Program-made: the position numbers and the translations under genes | DNA from: an uncultured Bacteroidales bacterium | GTDB lineage: Bacteria; Bacteroidota; Bacteroidia; Bacteroidales; FEN-979 | NCBI GenBank assembly: GCA_903925275.1 | Contig: CAIYES010000393.1 | Location: 1 to 34,248 of the forward strand | Direction: 5' to 3' | DNA length: 34,248 nt | Shown: positions 17,864-27,274 of the stretch, one piece after another | How the letters are laid out: each line of letters starts with the position of its first letter | Numbering within the stretch: the first letter of the stretch is position 1 | The notes under the pieces: generated by a model | What the model saw: the letters and a program-made list of their open reading frames with translations, nothing else | Database searches by the model: none | Told to the model about the DNA's origin: nothing

Positions 17864-19150
17864 TCATTTATAAGCAGCTTGTTTATACACTTCGATTACA
17901 TTAATTGCAGCATTTTCCCAGATCAGGTTGTCGACTTCGGTTTTTCCGTAGCGGATGAACATTTTACTCAGGCCTTCATAGTGAAGGATCCCGTAAATAG
18001 CATCAGCCAGCGCATCGATGTCCCAAAAATCGACCTTCAAGGCGTGTTGCAGTACTTCGGCTACGCCAGACTGCTTGGAAATTACAACAGGAACATTCGA
18101 TCTCATTGCTTCCAGCGGTGAAATCCCAAAGGGTTCCGATACAGAAGGCATCACATAAACATCGCTCATGGCAAACATGGTATCGACTTCGGGGCCTGCG
18201 AGGAATCCTGTAAAATGAAATTTAGTTGCAATTTTCAACTGTGCAACCCTGCGGATCATCCGATTCAGAAGATCACCGGAACCGGCCATGACAAACCGTA
18301 CATTTGAATCTCGCTTTAAAATTTTATGTGCTGCCTCAACAAAGTAATCAGGGCCTTTTTGGTATGTTACACGTCCTAAGAAGGTGACAACTTTTTCTTT
18401 CACATGTTTTGTCACCCCTTCCAGATCGGGACGGTCGACAGGTTCAACGGCATTGTGCACGGTAATGACCTTTTCGGCTGGAATGCCATATTTCTCGATG
18501 ACGATTTGCCGTGTCAGATTGCTAACGGTAATAACCAGATCGGCTTCGGTCATCCCCTGCCGCTCAATATCGTAAACAGGCTGGTTGACATTTTCACCGG
18601 AACGGTCAAATTCAGTCGCATGAACATGCACTACCAAAGGTTTCCCGGATATTTTTTTCGCAGTAATTCCGGCAGGATAGGTCAGCCAGTCGTGGGCATG
18701 GATAACATCAAACTTATTATTTGCCGCTATGGACGAGGCCACCAGGGCGTAACGGGAAACTTCCTCCATCAGGTCAGGTCCGTATTTTCCCGAGAATTTG
18801 TATTGCTTTGAAAAGACTGAATGTTCTTCTTTATTTTCAGTCAATTGATTTAAAGTGACAATTTTCTCAAACTCTTCAGGGTCGAGATATGGAACGAGGT
18901 TTGAGCCAATTTCCATAAATTGAATCTTGTCCCAATATTCTTTGATCTCGCTTTTACTGAAATCAAGAACAACATCACTGGCATTGACTAAGCGAAACCC
19001 CTCCTTGGTTTCATCCCCAAACGCTTTGGGAACAACAAATATTACCTCAACACCATGTTTTACAAGGCCTTTAGTCAACCCAAAACAGGCAGTACCCAGT
19101 CCGCCGGTAATATGCGGAGGGAATTCCCAACCAAACATCAAGACACGCAT
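17864..19150 (-). CDS. GT4 family glycosyltransferase of the glycogen operon
   Basis: The 428-aa GT-B protein starts MRVLMFGWEFPPHITGGLG, with the nucleotide-sugar loop GGLG (16-19). It has FLGRVTYQKGPDYFVEAA at the start of the C-terminal domain and the EX7E motif in SEPFGISPLEAMRSNVPVV. It belongs to GT4 and resembles archaeal/bacterial glycogen or starch synthase-like enzymes next to GH57 and debranching genes. It may elongate or prime glycogen from UDP- or ADP-glucose; the donor cannot be fixed from sequence. It lies 4 bases upstream of the GH57 gene and 44 bases after the debranching gene. Confidence 0.85.
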   Translation of the reverse strand: MRVLMFGWEFPPHITGGLGTACFGLTKGLVKHGVEVIFVVPKAFGDETKEGFRLVNASDVVLDFSKSEIKEYWDKIQFMEIGSNLVPYLDPEEFEKIVTLNQLTENKEEHSVFSKQYKFSGKYGPDLMEEVSRYALVASSIAANNKFDVIHAHDWLTYPAGITAKKISGKPLVVHVHATEFDRSGENVNQPVYDIERQGMTEADLVITVSNLTRQIVIEKYGIPAEKVITVHNAVEPVDRPDLEGVTKHVKEKVVTFLGRVTYQKGPDYFVEAAHKILKRDSNVRFVMAGSGDLLNRMIRRVAQLKIATKFHFTGFLAGPEVDTMFAMSDVYVMPSVSEPFGISPLEAMRSNVPVVISKQSGVAEVLQHALKVDFWDIDALADAIYGILHYEGLSKMFIRYGKTEVDNLIWENAAINVIEVYKQAAYK

Positions 19151-19159
19151 TTCAATTTT

Positions 19160-19180
19160 CGATTTACGATTTACGATTTA
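19160..19180. repeat. Three tandem copies of a 7-bp unit
   Basis: CGATTTA is repeated three times between the debranching and GT4 genes. A perfect palindrome (ATCCTT-CA-AAGGAT, 19180-19193) abuts it and the debranching gene stop. This is a small example of the 7-8 bp arrays seen later in the window. Confidence 0.7.
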
Positions 19181-19194
19181 TCCTTCAAAGGATA

Positions 19195-21138
19195 TTATTT
19201 ATACTTTTTTATGAGATAGTCCATACGAAGTAATTCCGCAACCGACCAGGCCTGGGAGATGGCACCTCTTCCGGTATGTGGCGGATCGCCGTCATACAGT
19301 TCAGAAATTGTACCAATTCCATGTTCAGTCATTACAGGTTCAAAGCCTTCATATAACGATTTTATCAACGATATTCCGCTTTTTCCATGAATCCGCAGAT
19401 AACCCTCCACGAAATGGCCCAGCAACCAGGGTGTGACAGTTCCCTGATGGTAAGCTAAATCGCGTGTGTCGGGGTCGCCAAAATAAGAACCCTTGTATAC
19501 CGGACTTTTAGGTGTAAGCGTGCGAAGTCCCCGTGGCGTAAGCAATTCCTGTCTGACTCTGCTTAATACCTCTTTTCTGATCTCTTCACGTACAGGGCTG
19601 TATGGCAGGGAAGTTGCAATGACCATATTTGGTCTGACAGTCCAATCCTTGTATTCCCCATCGACATAATCGGCTAAATACCGTTTTTCGGGACTCCAGA
19701 ATAATTCGAAAAAAGATCCCGGAATCTGGCATGAAAGAGCTTCCCATTCTTCACAAAATTCTTTATCGCCGGCAAGTTCTGCCATCTCCATGCTGAAACG
19801 GATCGCATTATACCATAAGGCATTTACTTCAACTGTTTTTCCAATCCTGGGGGTTACCGGTTTTCCATGGGCAATGGCGTCCATCCATGTGAGTGCGATC
19901 CCTGGCACGCCGGCATATATCAACCCGTCGGAATCCATATGTATATTGAATTCAGTGCCATTGCGATACCCATCAAGGATGAGTTTCATTTTTTTGCCAT
20001 ACAACGGCCAAATCTCATTTTTCTCACCAGAGAATAGGGCGTATTGCTGCAATGCCCAAAAAAACCAAAGGGAACCATCCGATGAGTTATACGAGGCAGC
20101 AGATCCGCTTCCAAAGTTCGGGAAAAGAGGCCCCTTCAACTCGGTCAGCATTGTGTCAATGATTGCCTTACAGGTCGAAAAATCGCCGTTCACCAATGTC
20201 AATCCGGGAAGTGAAATAAAGGTACTTCTGCCTGAGCGGCCAAACCATGGGAAACCAGCAACAATCTCAGTACCTTTTCCTTTTCTGACAATAAACTGCT
20301 GAGCGGCATTGGTGAGACAATTGGCAAAATTATTCCGAGGAATCCGTTTTTCAAGTTCCGCATTAAAGGTACGTTTCATCGAAGAAGTGTTCAGCTCCCT
20401 TGTTCCTGCAGCAAAAAACACGCTCTCTCCTTTTTTGATTTCAAATTCAAAAAAACCGGGGACATATAGATCTTCCTGGTATTCGAATCCTCGTTCCATT
20501 TCTTCCTGGTATTCAATGCTATAATACCAATCGGGGACATGGGTATATTCATTGGGCTTGGAAATCTGCATAAAAAGATCCGTATATCCCTGGTACATAC
20601 GAACTTTTATTCCCTGCGACACCGCTTCATACTTTTTATCCGCAAAAATGTTTACTTTGCTTAAAGCATGGATATTCCTGAAAGCAAGAAAAGGCGTTAA
20701 CCTTAGTTTTGTAGGGGAATGTGCTTCAACCAGGGTATATTTTATGATCATGCGGTCTTCGCGGGTGGTAAATACCATTTCTTTTGTAAGAATCACTCCG
20801 CCAACACGGTATGTCATTTTGGGATATGGCTCCGTTACAAAATCCCTGATGTATTTGTGCCCCTTTGGGTTATATTTGCCTCCCGGATATTTATGAATAC
20901 CAAGGTTAAATTCCGATTCCATTTGAATCACTGTTTCATCCAACGATGAAAGAAGGACGTGATTTTCATTATCAATCCCGGGTTGTTGCGTGACAAGCAT
21001 GCCATGATATTTGCGGGTATTGCAATTGATAATGGTGGAATTAGCATAAGAACCGGCCCTGTTTGATCGCAAAAGTTCACGGTTTAGCGAGTATTCCAAA
21101 TTAACCAGTTGACTTTTATCAAAATTGATGTAACTCAT
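19195..21138 (-). CDS. Glycogen debranching enzyme (amylo-alpha-1,6-glucosidase type)
   Basis: The 647-aa protein has the bacterial/archaeal GDE N-terminal beta domain (about residues 15-230, with RSNRAGSYANSTI and TRKYHGMLV) followed by an (alpha/alpha)6 catalytic domain (about 280-640). Family marks include FPWFGRSGRSTFISLPGLTL, ALTWMDA..GKPVTPRIGKTVEVNALWYNA, LAYHQGTVTPWLLGHF and the C-terminal DGDPPHTGRGAISQAWSVAE. It removes alpha-1,6 branches from glycogen. It is the first gene of the four-gene glycogen operon; its promoter must lie in 21139-21410, where I see no strong consensus. Confidence 0.93.
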   Translation of the reverse strand: MSYINFDKSQLVNLEYSLNRELLRSNRAGSYANSTIINCNTRKYHGMLVTQQPGIDNENHVLLSSLDETVIQMESEFNLGIHKYPGGKYNPKGHKYIRDFVTEPYPKMTYRVGGVILTKEMVFTTREDRMIIKYTLVEAHSPTKLRLTPFLAFRNIHALSKVNIFADKKYEAVSQGIKVRMYQGYTDLFMQISKPNEYTHVPDWYYSIEYQEEMERGFEYQEDLYVPGFFEFEIKKGESVFFAAGTRELNTSSMKRTFNAELEKRIPRNNFANCLTNAAQQFIVRKGKGTEIVAGFPWFGRSGRSTFISLPGLTLVNGDFSTCKAIIDTMLTELKGPLFPNFGSGSAASYNSSDGSLWFFWALQQYALFSGEKNEIWPLYGKKMKLILDGYRNGTEFNIHMDSDGLIYAGVPGIALTWMDAIAHGKPVTPRIGKTVEVNALWYNAIRFSMEMAELAGDKEFCEEWEALSCQIPGSFFELFWSPEKRYLADYVDGEYKDWTVRPNMVIATSLPYSPVREEIRKEVLSRVRQELLTPRGLRTLTPKSPVYKGSYFGDPDTRDLAYHQGTVTPWLLGHFVEGYLRIHGKSGISLIKSLYEGFEPVMTEHGIGTISELYDGDPPHTGRGAISQAWSVAELLRMDYLIKKYK

Positions 21139-21410
21139 TGTGGTTGATTTTCATGACAATTTTTGTCCAATCCGAAAAGTTACTTTCACTGCTTTGACGC
21201 GAAGACGTTAAAACAAATGATAGACTTTGTGCTCTTTGGCGTCTTTACGATTTTGCGCAAAAATATGTTTAGTGCTTTTTAAAGTAATCTCAATTTCCAA
21301 ATTAAGGTGAAAAAATTGATTTGCAAAGTTACAATATTCCCGGTTTTCATCGTTAGCCTATTTAAAACTTAATTTATTGCGTAATTTTACCGCTCAAAAC
21401 TATTGTCGTA

Positions 21411-22820
21411 ATGCAATTTTCCAGAATTCTTTCTTACCTGTTTATTGTTAGTTTTTTGATGCTGGTTAACCTTTCCTGCCAAAAAAAGGATAAAACAGAC
21501 ACAAATCCGGGGTTGCAACTTACCTTTTCAACGGATACTGTTTTTTTCGATACCGTTTTCCCATCTATAGGGTCGATTACTCAACGGCTCATTGTTCACA
21601 ACCAGAATAAAAACATGGTCAATATTGCCAATATCCGTTTGGCAGGAGGAACAGGATCGAATTATCGCATCAATGTAAATGGAACACCTACCATCAGTGC
21701 ATCCGATGTTGAGGTTGCCGGTGGCGACAGCCTCTATATCTTTGTTGGGGTCACCATTGATCCGAATAATCAGAGTACTCCATATGTGGTTACCGATTCT
21801 ATTGAATTTCTGTTGAATGGACACCTACAGTCCGTGAAATTGGTAGCCTGGGGAAGAGATGCCATTTTTTACCGCAAAGCGACACTGAAAGGAAATATCG
21901 TCTGGGACAGCCTGAAGGCACATGTGATCTATGAATCACTGCGGGTTGATACCAATTCGGTATTGATTGTCATGCCTGGAACCAAAATTTATTTTCACAA
22001 GGATGCATATATGGCTGTTTCCTTTCAATCCACCTTGAAAATCCCCGGAACCATTGACCATCCCGTCAGGTTTCAGGGTGACCGGATGGATCCATTTTAC
22101 AAAGATCTTCCTGGTCAATGGGGAGGAATATATTTAGACAAAGGCAGCAAGGATCATGATCTGAACTATACCTATATTAAAAATGGAACTTTCGGATTAT
22201 CCATCGATTCATTGGGAACCCAGGCCTCCCCCATGCTTGTCATTAATAACTCCATTATTCAAAACATGACCTCCGATGGCATTTTTGCGTATGGCACCTC
22301 CATAACCTCGGTGAATTGTGTGATCGGCGACTGCGGAGGGTCTTCATTGGATATATTATATGGAGGTTCGTATGATTTCAGGCAATTGACTGTCGGCAAT
22401 TTTTGGTCTGGATCTGTTCGCCATGCCCCTGCCATCTATCTTAGCAATTTTGCCTATGATTCAACAGCACAGCAAAAGTCAAATCCGCTATCAAAAGCCT
22501 ATTTTGGAAATGTGATTCTTTATGGTTCAAACGATGAAGAGATTGGGCTTGATTCCATCGCTACGGCACTGTTTGAATATACTTTCGATCATGGGATCCT
22601 GAAAACGCAGTTAGCAGCCACCAATCCTGTAAGGTTTATCAGTTGTATCAAAAATAAAGATCCCCGTTTTGTGGATGTGTCAAAACTGAACTATCAGATA
22701 GACAGCATCTCTCCCGCAATCAATCAGGGTGCACCGTTGGGAATTCCATTTGACATCCGGGGCATTGACCGCGGATCAGAACCCGATCTCGGCGCTTATG
22801 AATACATCAAAAAGAATTAA
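21411..22820 (+). CDS. Right-handed beta-helix surface lipoprotein
   Basis: The 469-aa protein starts with a lipoprotein signal peptide ending in the lipobox LVNLSC (Cys23). An Ig-like segment (about 35-145) is followed by a parallel beta-helix region (about 165-410: VMPGTKIYFH, GQWGGIYLDKGSKDHDLNYTYI, SIIQNMTSDGIFAYG). The end, DIRGIDRGSEPDLGAYEY, is the conserved choice-of-anchor Q terminus of Bacteroidota secreted proteins. It is probably exported to the outer membrane; ligand or substrate unknown. It stands alone between divergent glycogen genes and the kinase gene. Confidence 0.85.
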   Translation: MQFSRILSYLFIVSFLMLVNLSCQKKDKTDTNPGLQLTFSTDTVFFDTVFPSIGSITQRLIVHNQNKNMVNIANIRLAGGTGSNYRINVNGTPTISASDVEVAGGDSLYIFVGVTIDPNNQSTPYVVTDSIEFLLNGHLQSVKLVAWGRDAIFYRKATLKGNIVWDSLKAHVIYESLRVDTNSVLIVMPGTKIYFHKDAYMAVSFQSTLKIPGTIDHPVRFQGDRMDPFYKDLPGQWGGIYLDKGSKDHDLNYTYIKNGTFGLSIDSLGTQASPMLVINNSIIQNMTSDGIFAYGTSITSVNCVIGDCGGSSLDILYGGSYDFRQLTVGNFWSGSVRHAPAIYLSNFAYDSTAQQKSNPLSKAYFGNVILYGSNDEEIGLDSIATALFEYTFDHGILKTQLAATNPVRFISCIKNKDPRFVDVSKLNYQIDSISPAINQGAPLGIPFDIRGIDRGSEPDLGAYEYIKKN

Positions 22821-22911
22821 GAATTGCAGATTCAATAATCGGAAAACGAAAGTGGGACCCCCCGGCCTGTTTCCCGGAGGCATGGAAAAAACTTAAATCC
22901 TGAACATACCT

Positions 22912-25590
22912 ATGGAAAATCTACCAAATCTGCTTATTGTTGACGACCACAAGGAAAATCTGGCTTTACTTGAAAACATCATAAAAAAAATCAAAGTAAA
23001 CCTGATTCAGGCGCAATCGGGCCCGGAGGCACTGGAGATAACCCATGGAGTTGAACTTGCGCTTGCAATCATCGACGTGCGCATGCCCGGAATGAACGGT
23101 TATGAGCTGGCATTGATAATGAATCAAGAAAGATCGGAGGGGAAAGTACCAATAATTTTTCTTACAGCCAGCAATGTCAATGAAAGTCAAATTACCGAAG
23201 GGTACGGTTTCGGTGCGGTCGATTACATGTTCAAACCGATTGATAGCAATATCCTGGTAAGTAAAATCAACGTATTTCTTGATCTTTTCAATCAGAAACA
23301 AACAATTATTAGGGATACGGCGCTTTTAAAAAAATCCGCCCATGAATTAACCATCGTCAATGCTGCCCTGAAACAGAGTGAAGAAAAATACAGGAGTTAC
23401 ATCGATAATGCGCCTGACGGTGTTTTCGTTGCTGATGAAAACGGGAAATACATCGAAGTGAACGAAGCGGCATGCAGAATAACAGGATATTCTGAAGATG
23501 AACTTCTTAAAATGTCGATTTCGGATCTCCTCCCGGTAGAATCGTACGAAGATGGCCTTGCACATTTCAGGAAGGTGGTTACAACCGGCACATCAAAAGT
23601 TGATATGTTGTTTAAACATAAATCCGGAACCAACCGATGGTGGGCTGTAGAAGCTGTCAAACTCAGTGAAACACGATTTCTTGGTTTTACAAAAGATATT
23701 ACCGGGCGCAAGCAGATGGAGGAGTCGCTGCGTTTGAGTGAAGAGAAGTACCGCCTGATGATAGACACCATGCACGAATCAGTTGTCGTTGCACAAGAAG
23801 GTAGGCTCAAGTTTTTCAATCATATGACGCTTAACCTGTTGGAGGATTATTCAGCGCAGGAACTCTTCGATATCCCATTTGTCGAATTTATTCACCCGGA
23901 TGATCGGAACGTTGTGTTTGAAAATCACCAGCGACGGATCAAAAACGAGGAAGTACACCCGACTTACACCTTCAGGATAATTACCCGTAAAGGCATTGTC
24001 AAGTGGTTGGAAATCAATGCGGTCTTGTTTGAATGGCAAGGTAAACCAGCCACCTTGAATTTTCTCAACGACATCACCAAACGCAAGCACTCCGAAGAAG
24101 CATTAAGGGAAAGCGAAGCATTGTTCAGGTCTGTCGTCTACAATAGTTCGGATTTAACGATTCTGACAGATGAACAAGGTATCACAACATTCTGTAGCCC
24201 TCAGTGTGAAAGTGTTATCGGGTTTTCGGGCGACAAATTTATCGGGAATACAATGCCTGACATTATCCATCACGACGATGTAGCCAGGTCTCAACAAGCC
24301 TGGGAAAAAGTAATTGATCAGAAGCAGGAATTGCGTGATTTTGAATATCGCATTGTTGATAAGGAAGGAATGGTGAGATGGTTGTCTCATACTGCAAATT
24401 GGATCAAAATGGATGATAAAGTTTATGGTATTCAGAACACCATAAGCAACATCACCAAACGCAAACAGGCTGAGCAGGCGCTGAGGATAAGCGAAGAAAA
24501 ATACAAAACAATGTTAAATGCTTCACCCGATGGAATTTTATTAATCGACCTGAAAGGGATCATTACCGAGGTTTCAGAAATCGGGTTGGAATTATTTGGC
24601 GCAGATAACAAAGATGACCTGGTGGGCAAAGATGTTTATCAATTCGTTCCAAATGACGAAACAAACACGATCCAGGACATTTTTGAAAAGACCACAAATG
24701 AAGGACTGGTACAAAATATCGGGATAAAAATCAAAAAGAAAAACCAATCAATTTTTTTTAGTGAAATCAGCTCCACTTTAATACAAAGCCCGCAAGGAGC
24801 ACCATTGTCATTCATGATCATTATCCGTGATATTTCCCAACGCAAAAAAATGGAGACGAAGCAAATCCATGCCGACCGTATGGCTAACCTTGGGGAAATG
24901 GCATCAGGCATTGCACATGAGATTAACCAACCATTGAATATCATTTCAATGGTAATGGATAAAATCTTATTTGAATCCGCCAAAACTGAATCTATCAATC
25001 TCGAATTCCTGAAAAAAAAGTCAGACAAAATTTTCGAAAATATTACCCGGATGAGGAACATCATTGACCATATCAGGGCATTTTCGAGAAGCCATGAAGA
25101 TTATCTTTTAACAGCTTTTGACATAAACACAAGCATCGAAAATGCTGCTTCGATGATATTGGAACAGTTCAAACACCTTGGAATCAGCCTGGAATTTCAG
25201 CTTGAGCCACAAATTCCTCAGATATTGGGTAACACGTATAAGTTTGAGCAGGTAATCCTTAATCTGTTGGTCAATGCCAAAGATGCCGTTATCGAAAAGA
25301 AAGGCAGGCAGGAAGAAAATTTTGAAATGATCGTTGGAATCAAATCCTATCTGGAGTCTCAATTTCTCATCGTTGAAATATCAGATAATGGCATCGGAAT
25401 CAATAATGACGATATCCAGCATATTATACTGCCATTCTATACTACCAAGGATGAAGGTAAAGGAACCGGACTCGGCTTAACAATTTGTTATCAGATAATT
25501 AAGGAGATGGGGGGAACCATAGAAATAACGAGCGACGGTTTTCAAGGAACAAAAATTAAATTAATTTTGGAAAGTCAAAAGAAAAAGTAA
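22912..25590 (+). CDS. Soluble REC-PAS(x4)-histidine kinase
   Basis: The 892-aa protein begins with a receiver domain (1 to ~125: DD at 11-12, phospho-acceptor D55, T85, K108). Four PAS units follow, at about 156-270, 278-395, 399-520 and 527-650, each introduced by a S/E-E-K-Y/F-R/K-type linker. The HisKA domain has IAHEINQPL with the phospho-accepting His669. The HATPase domain (about 765-890) has NLLVNAKDAV (N box), DNGIGI and EGKGTGLGL. No membrane segments are visible, so it senses cytoplasmic signals, perhaps redox, gas or a small ligand. It sits 2 bases before an NtrC-type regulator and just upstream of gvpA, so it is a good candidate controller of gas vesicle synthesis. Confidence 0.93.
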   Translation: MENLPNLLIVDDHKENLALLENIIKKIKVNLIQAQSGPEALEITHGVELALAIIDVRMPGMNGYELALIMNQERSEGKVPIIFLTASNVNESQITEGYGFGAVDYMFKPIDSNILVSKINVFLDLFNQKQTIIRDTALLKKSAHELTIVNAALKQSEEKYRSYIDNAPDGVFVADENGKYIEVNEAACRITGYSEDELLKMSISDLLPVESYEDGLAHFRKVVTTGTSKVDMLFKHKSGTNRWWAVEAVKLSETRFLGFTKDITGRKQMEESLRLSEEKYRLMIDTMHESVVVAQEGRLKFFNHMTLNLLEDYSAQELFDIPFVEFIHPDDRNVVFENHQRRIKNEEVHPTYTFRIITRKGIVKWLEINAVLFEWQGKPATLNFLNDITKRKHSEEALRESEALFRSVVYNSSDLTILTDEQGITTFCSPQCESVIGFSGDKFIGNTMPDIIHHDDVARSQQAWEKVIDQKQELRDFEYRIVDKEGMVRWLSHTANWIKMDDKVYGIQNTISNITKRKQAEQALRISEEKYKTMLNASPDGILLIDLKGIITEVSEIGLELFGADNKDDLVGKDVYQFVPNDETNTIQDIFEKTTNEGLVQNIGIKIKKKNQSIFFSEISSTLIQSPQGAPLSFMIIIRDISQRKKMETKQIHADRMANLGEMASGIAHEINQPLNIISMVMDKILFESAKTESINLEFLKKKSDKIFENITRMRNIIDHIRAFSRSHEDYLLTAFDINTSIENAASMILEQFKHLGISLEFQLEPQIPQILGNTYKFEQVILNLLVNAKDAVIEKKGRQEENFEMIVGIKSYLESQFLIVEISDNGIGINNDDIQHIILPFYTTKDEGKGTGLGLTICYQIIKEMGGTIEITSDGFQGTKIKLILESQKKK

Positions 25591-25592
25591 AA

Positions 25593-26981
25593 ATGGCACC
25601 GCGAGATAAAATAAAAATCCTGATCCTTGATGACGAGAAGCAGTTTACTGAAGAATTGAGTGGTTTTTTTCTGGATTCAGACTATGAATCATTTGAAGCC
25701 AACACAGCAGCTGAAGGGAAAAAAATATTAATCAACCATGAAATTGACCTCCTGATCCTCGACGTGCGGCTGCCCGGCGTGAATGGCCTGGATATTTTAA
25801 AAGAGGTGAAGACCCAATATTCCAACATGGAAGTCATCATCATATCGGCTCATGGCGACATGGATACGGTCATTAAGGCCATGCGACTGGGGGCATTCGA
25901 TTATTTACGCAAACCCTTCAGATATATTGACATTCAGATTGCCATTGAACGTACCCAGAAATACCTTCAACTGCAACGAAGGCTGAAACAGATGGAAGAA
26001 AGGAATTCCCTGATCTCAAAGAACCTTGAAGAAAAAATTGACCGGCAATTTATCGGTGTAAGTCCTCAGATTCTTGAGGTATTCGAACAAGCTATTACCG
26101 CAGCAAAATATCCTGAAGCCAATGTACTGATTACCGGCGAAAGTGGAACCGGAAAAGAAAATATTGCCCGGATCATTCACTACTCAAGCATGAGGAAAGA
26201 CCATGTTTTTTGTGCCGTTAACAGCAGCGCCATCTCTGAAACGCTTCTGGAGAGTGAATTTTTTGGCCATAAAAAAGGATCTTTTACAGGCGCCATCAAC
26301 GACAAAATGGGTTTCTTTGAAGTGTGTAACCAGGGAACCTTATTTCTTGATGAAATTGCCGACATGCCGTTTAATTTACAGGCAAAAATTTTGCGTGCAA
26401 CCGAAGAAAAAGTGATCACGAGGGTTGGTGATACTAACCAGATTCATACCGACTTCCGGATCATTTCAGCAACAAATCACGATATTGAAAGTCGGGTTGA
26501 AGAAAGAAAATTCAGGCTTGACCTGCTTCACCGGCTTAATACCCTGCACATACATATTCCAGCCTTGCGTGAAAGACCCGAAGATATCAAACCCCTGCTG
26601 ATCCATTTTGTTGATGTTTATGCAACCCGGTTTTCAAAACCAAACATCCGGGTCTCAGAGGAGGTTTTTGATTTACTCCTGAAATATGATTTCCCTGGAA
26701 ATGTAAGAGAATTGAGGAATATGACCGAAAGGGCCATCATCCTGTGCAAAGGCAACCTGCTCGGAATAAATGACTTTCCGGTAAAACCTCAAAAAAATTC
26801 CACATCTGAGGAACATACTGAATCTGTAAATCTGAAAATGAATGAACTCAGTTTGATTCAAAAAGCGCTTAAAAGGTCCAAATACAATCACCAGGCAACA
26901 GCTGATGCGCTCGGAATTCACCGTGATGCGCTTAGCAGGAAAATGAAAAAGTATAATCTCACCAGCAAGAATGAAGATTGA
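25593..26981 (+). CDS. NtrC-family sigma-54 response regulator, probable activator of the gvp operon
   Basis: The 462-aa protein has a receiver domain (D57, K107), an AAA+ sigma-54 interaction domain with Walker A GESGTGKE (182-189), the sigma-54 contacting loop GSFTGA (229-234), Walker B FLDEI (251-255) and the arginine-finger region. A Fis-type helix-turn-helix sits at the C-terminus (HQATADALGIHRDALSRKM). It should be phosphorylated by the kinase encoded 2 bases upstream and then open sigma-54 promoters. A -24/-12 element lies 293 bases downstream, in front of gvpA. The gene is followed by an octamer array and an intrinsic terminator, so it forms its own unit with the kinase. Confidence 0.94.
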   Translation: MAPRDKIKILILDDEKQFTEELSGFFLDSDYESFEANTAAEGKKILINHEIDLLILDVRLPGVNGLDILKEVKTQYSNMEVIIISAHGDMDTVIKAMRLGAFDYLRKPFRYIDIQIAIERTQKYLQLQRRLKQMEERNSLISKNLEEKIDRQFIGVSPQILEVFEQAITAAKYPEANVLITGESGTGKENIARIIHYSSMRKDHVFCAVNSSAISETLLESEFFGHKKGSFTGAINDKMGFFEVCNQGTLFLDEIADMPFNLQAKILRATEEKVITRVGDTNQIHTDFRIISATNHDIESRVEERKFRLDLLHRLNTLHIHIPALRERPEDIKPLLIHFVDVYATRFSKPNIRVSEEVFDLLLKYDFPGNVRELRNMTERAIILCKGNLLGINDFPVKPQKNSTSEEHTESVNLKMNELSLIQKALKRSKYNHQATADALGIHRDALSRKMKKYNLTSKNED

Positions 26982-26987
26982 CTGAGT

Positions 26988-27067
26988 GAGCGGGTAACCG
27001 TGTAAACGAGTAGACGGGTGAACGGGTAAACGGGTGAGCGGGTGAACGAGTAAACAGGTGAGCGGGT
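26988..27067. repeat. Array R1: ten degenerate 8-bp units after the activator gene
   Basis: Ten units of consensus RARCGGGT (for example GAACGGGT, AAACGGGT, GAGCGGGT) run without gaps, starting six bases after the activator stop. Copies differ by one or two bases. The array opens a long minus-strand reading frame that is not a gene. Confidence 0.9.
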
Positions 27068-27116
27068 CAAATGCGTTCCAATTAAACCAAAATTTCACTT
27101 TCCCAACACGCATTTT

Positions 27117-27140
27117 CGCGTACCATACGCGGTTTTTTTT
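27117..27140 (+). terminator. Intrinsic terminator of the kinase-activator unit
   Basis: CGCGTA (27117-27122) and TACGCG (27126-27131) form a 6-bp GC-rich stem with a 3-base loop, followed by G and eight T residues (27133-27140). It separates the two-component genes from the gvpA promoter region. Confidence 0.8.
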
Positions 27141-27145
27141 CTAAA

Positions 27146-27181
27146 ATTTTCAGTAATCCTGTGTTGGTTCTTACTGAAAAT
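27146..27181. promoter_or_regulatory. Perfect 11-bp inverted repeat, candidate upstream activating site
   Basis: ATTTTCAGTAA (27146-27156) and TTACTGAAAAT (27171-27181) are exact reverse complements around a 14-base spacer. They lie about 120-155 bases upstream of the predicted gvpA start of transcription, the normal range for enhancer sites of NtrC-type activators. The AT-rich stretch 27181-27230 between it and the promoter would suit DNA bending. Binding by the adjacent activator is inference. Confidence 0.55.
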
Positions 27182-27228
27182 ATCATTCTAAAAAAATTTA
27201 TTAAATTTTATTATTTTCATATTCATAT

Positions 27229-27257
27229 GATTAGCTGATCGGAATCACCCGATTAGC
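27229..27257 (+). promoter_or_regulatory. Direct repeats GATTAGC spaced 22 bp before the gvpA promoter
   Basis: GATTAGC occurs at 27229-27235 and again at 27251-27257, start to start 22 bases, about two helical turns. Between them ATCGG and CCGAT form a short inverted repeat. The position (about -45 to -70) suits a second regulator or IHF-like contact, but the motif is short and chance is possible. Confidence 0.3.
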
Positions 27258-27274
27258 ATTTTCCTGATATTTCC

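Noticed and set aside
22850-22882. GC-rich stretch before the kinase gene as a terminator or sigma-54 site
   Set aside because: No extended complementary arms or T-run, and no GG-N10-GC spacing.
26673-27113. 146-aa minus-strand ORF with LPVHPSTRLHGYPLT repeats
   Set aside because: It is created by octamer array R1 and overlaps the activator gene antisense.
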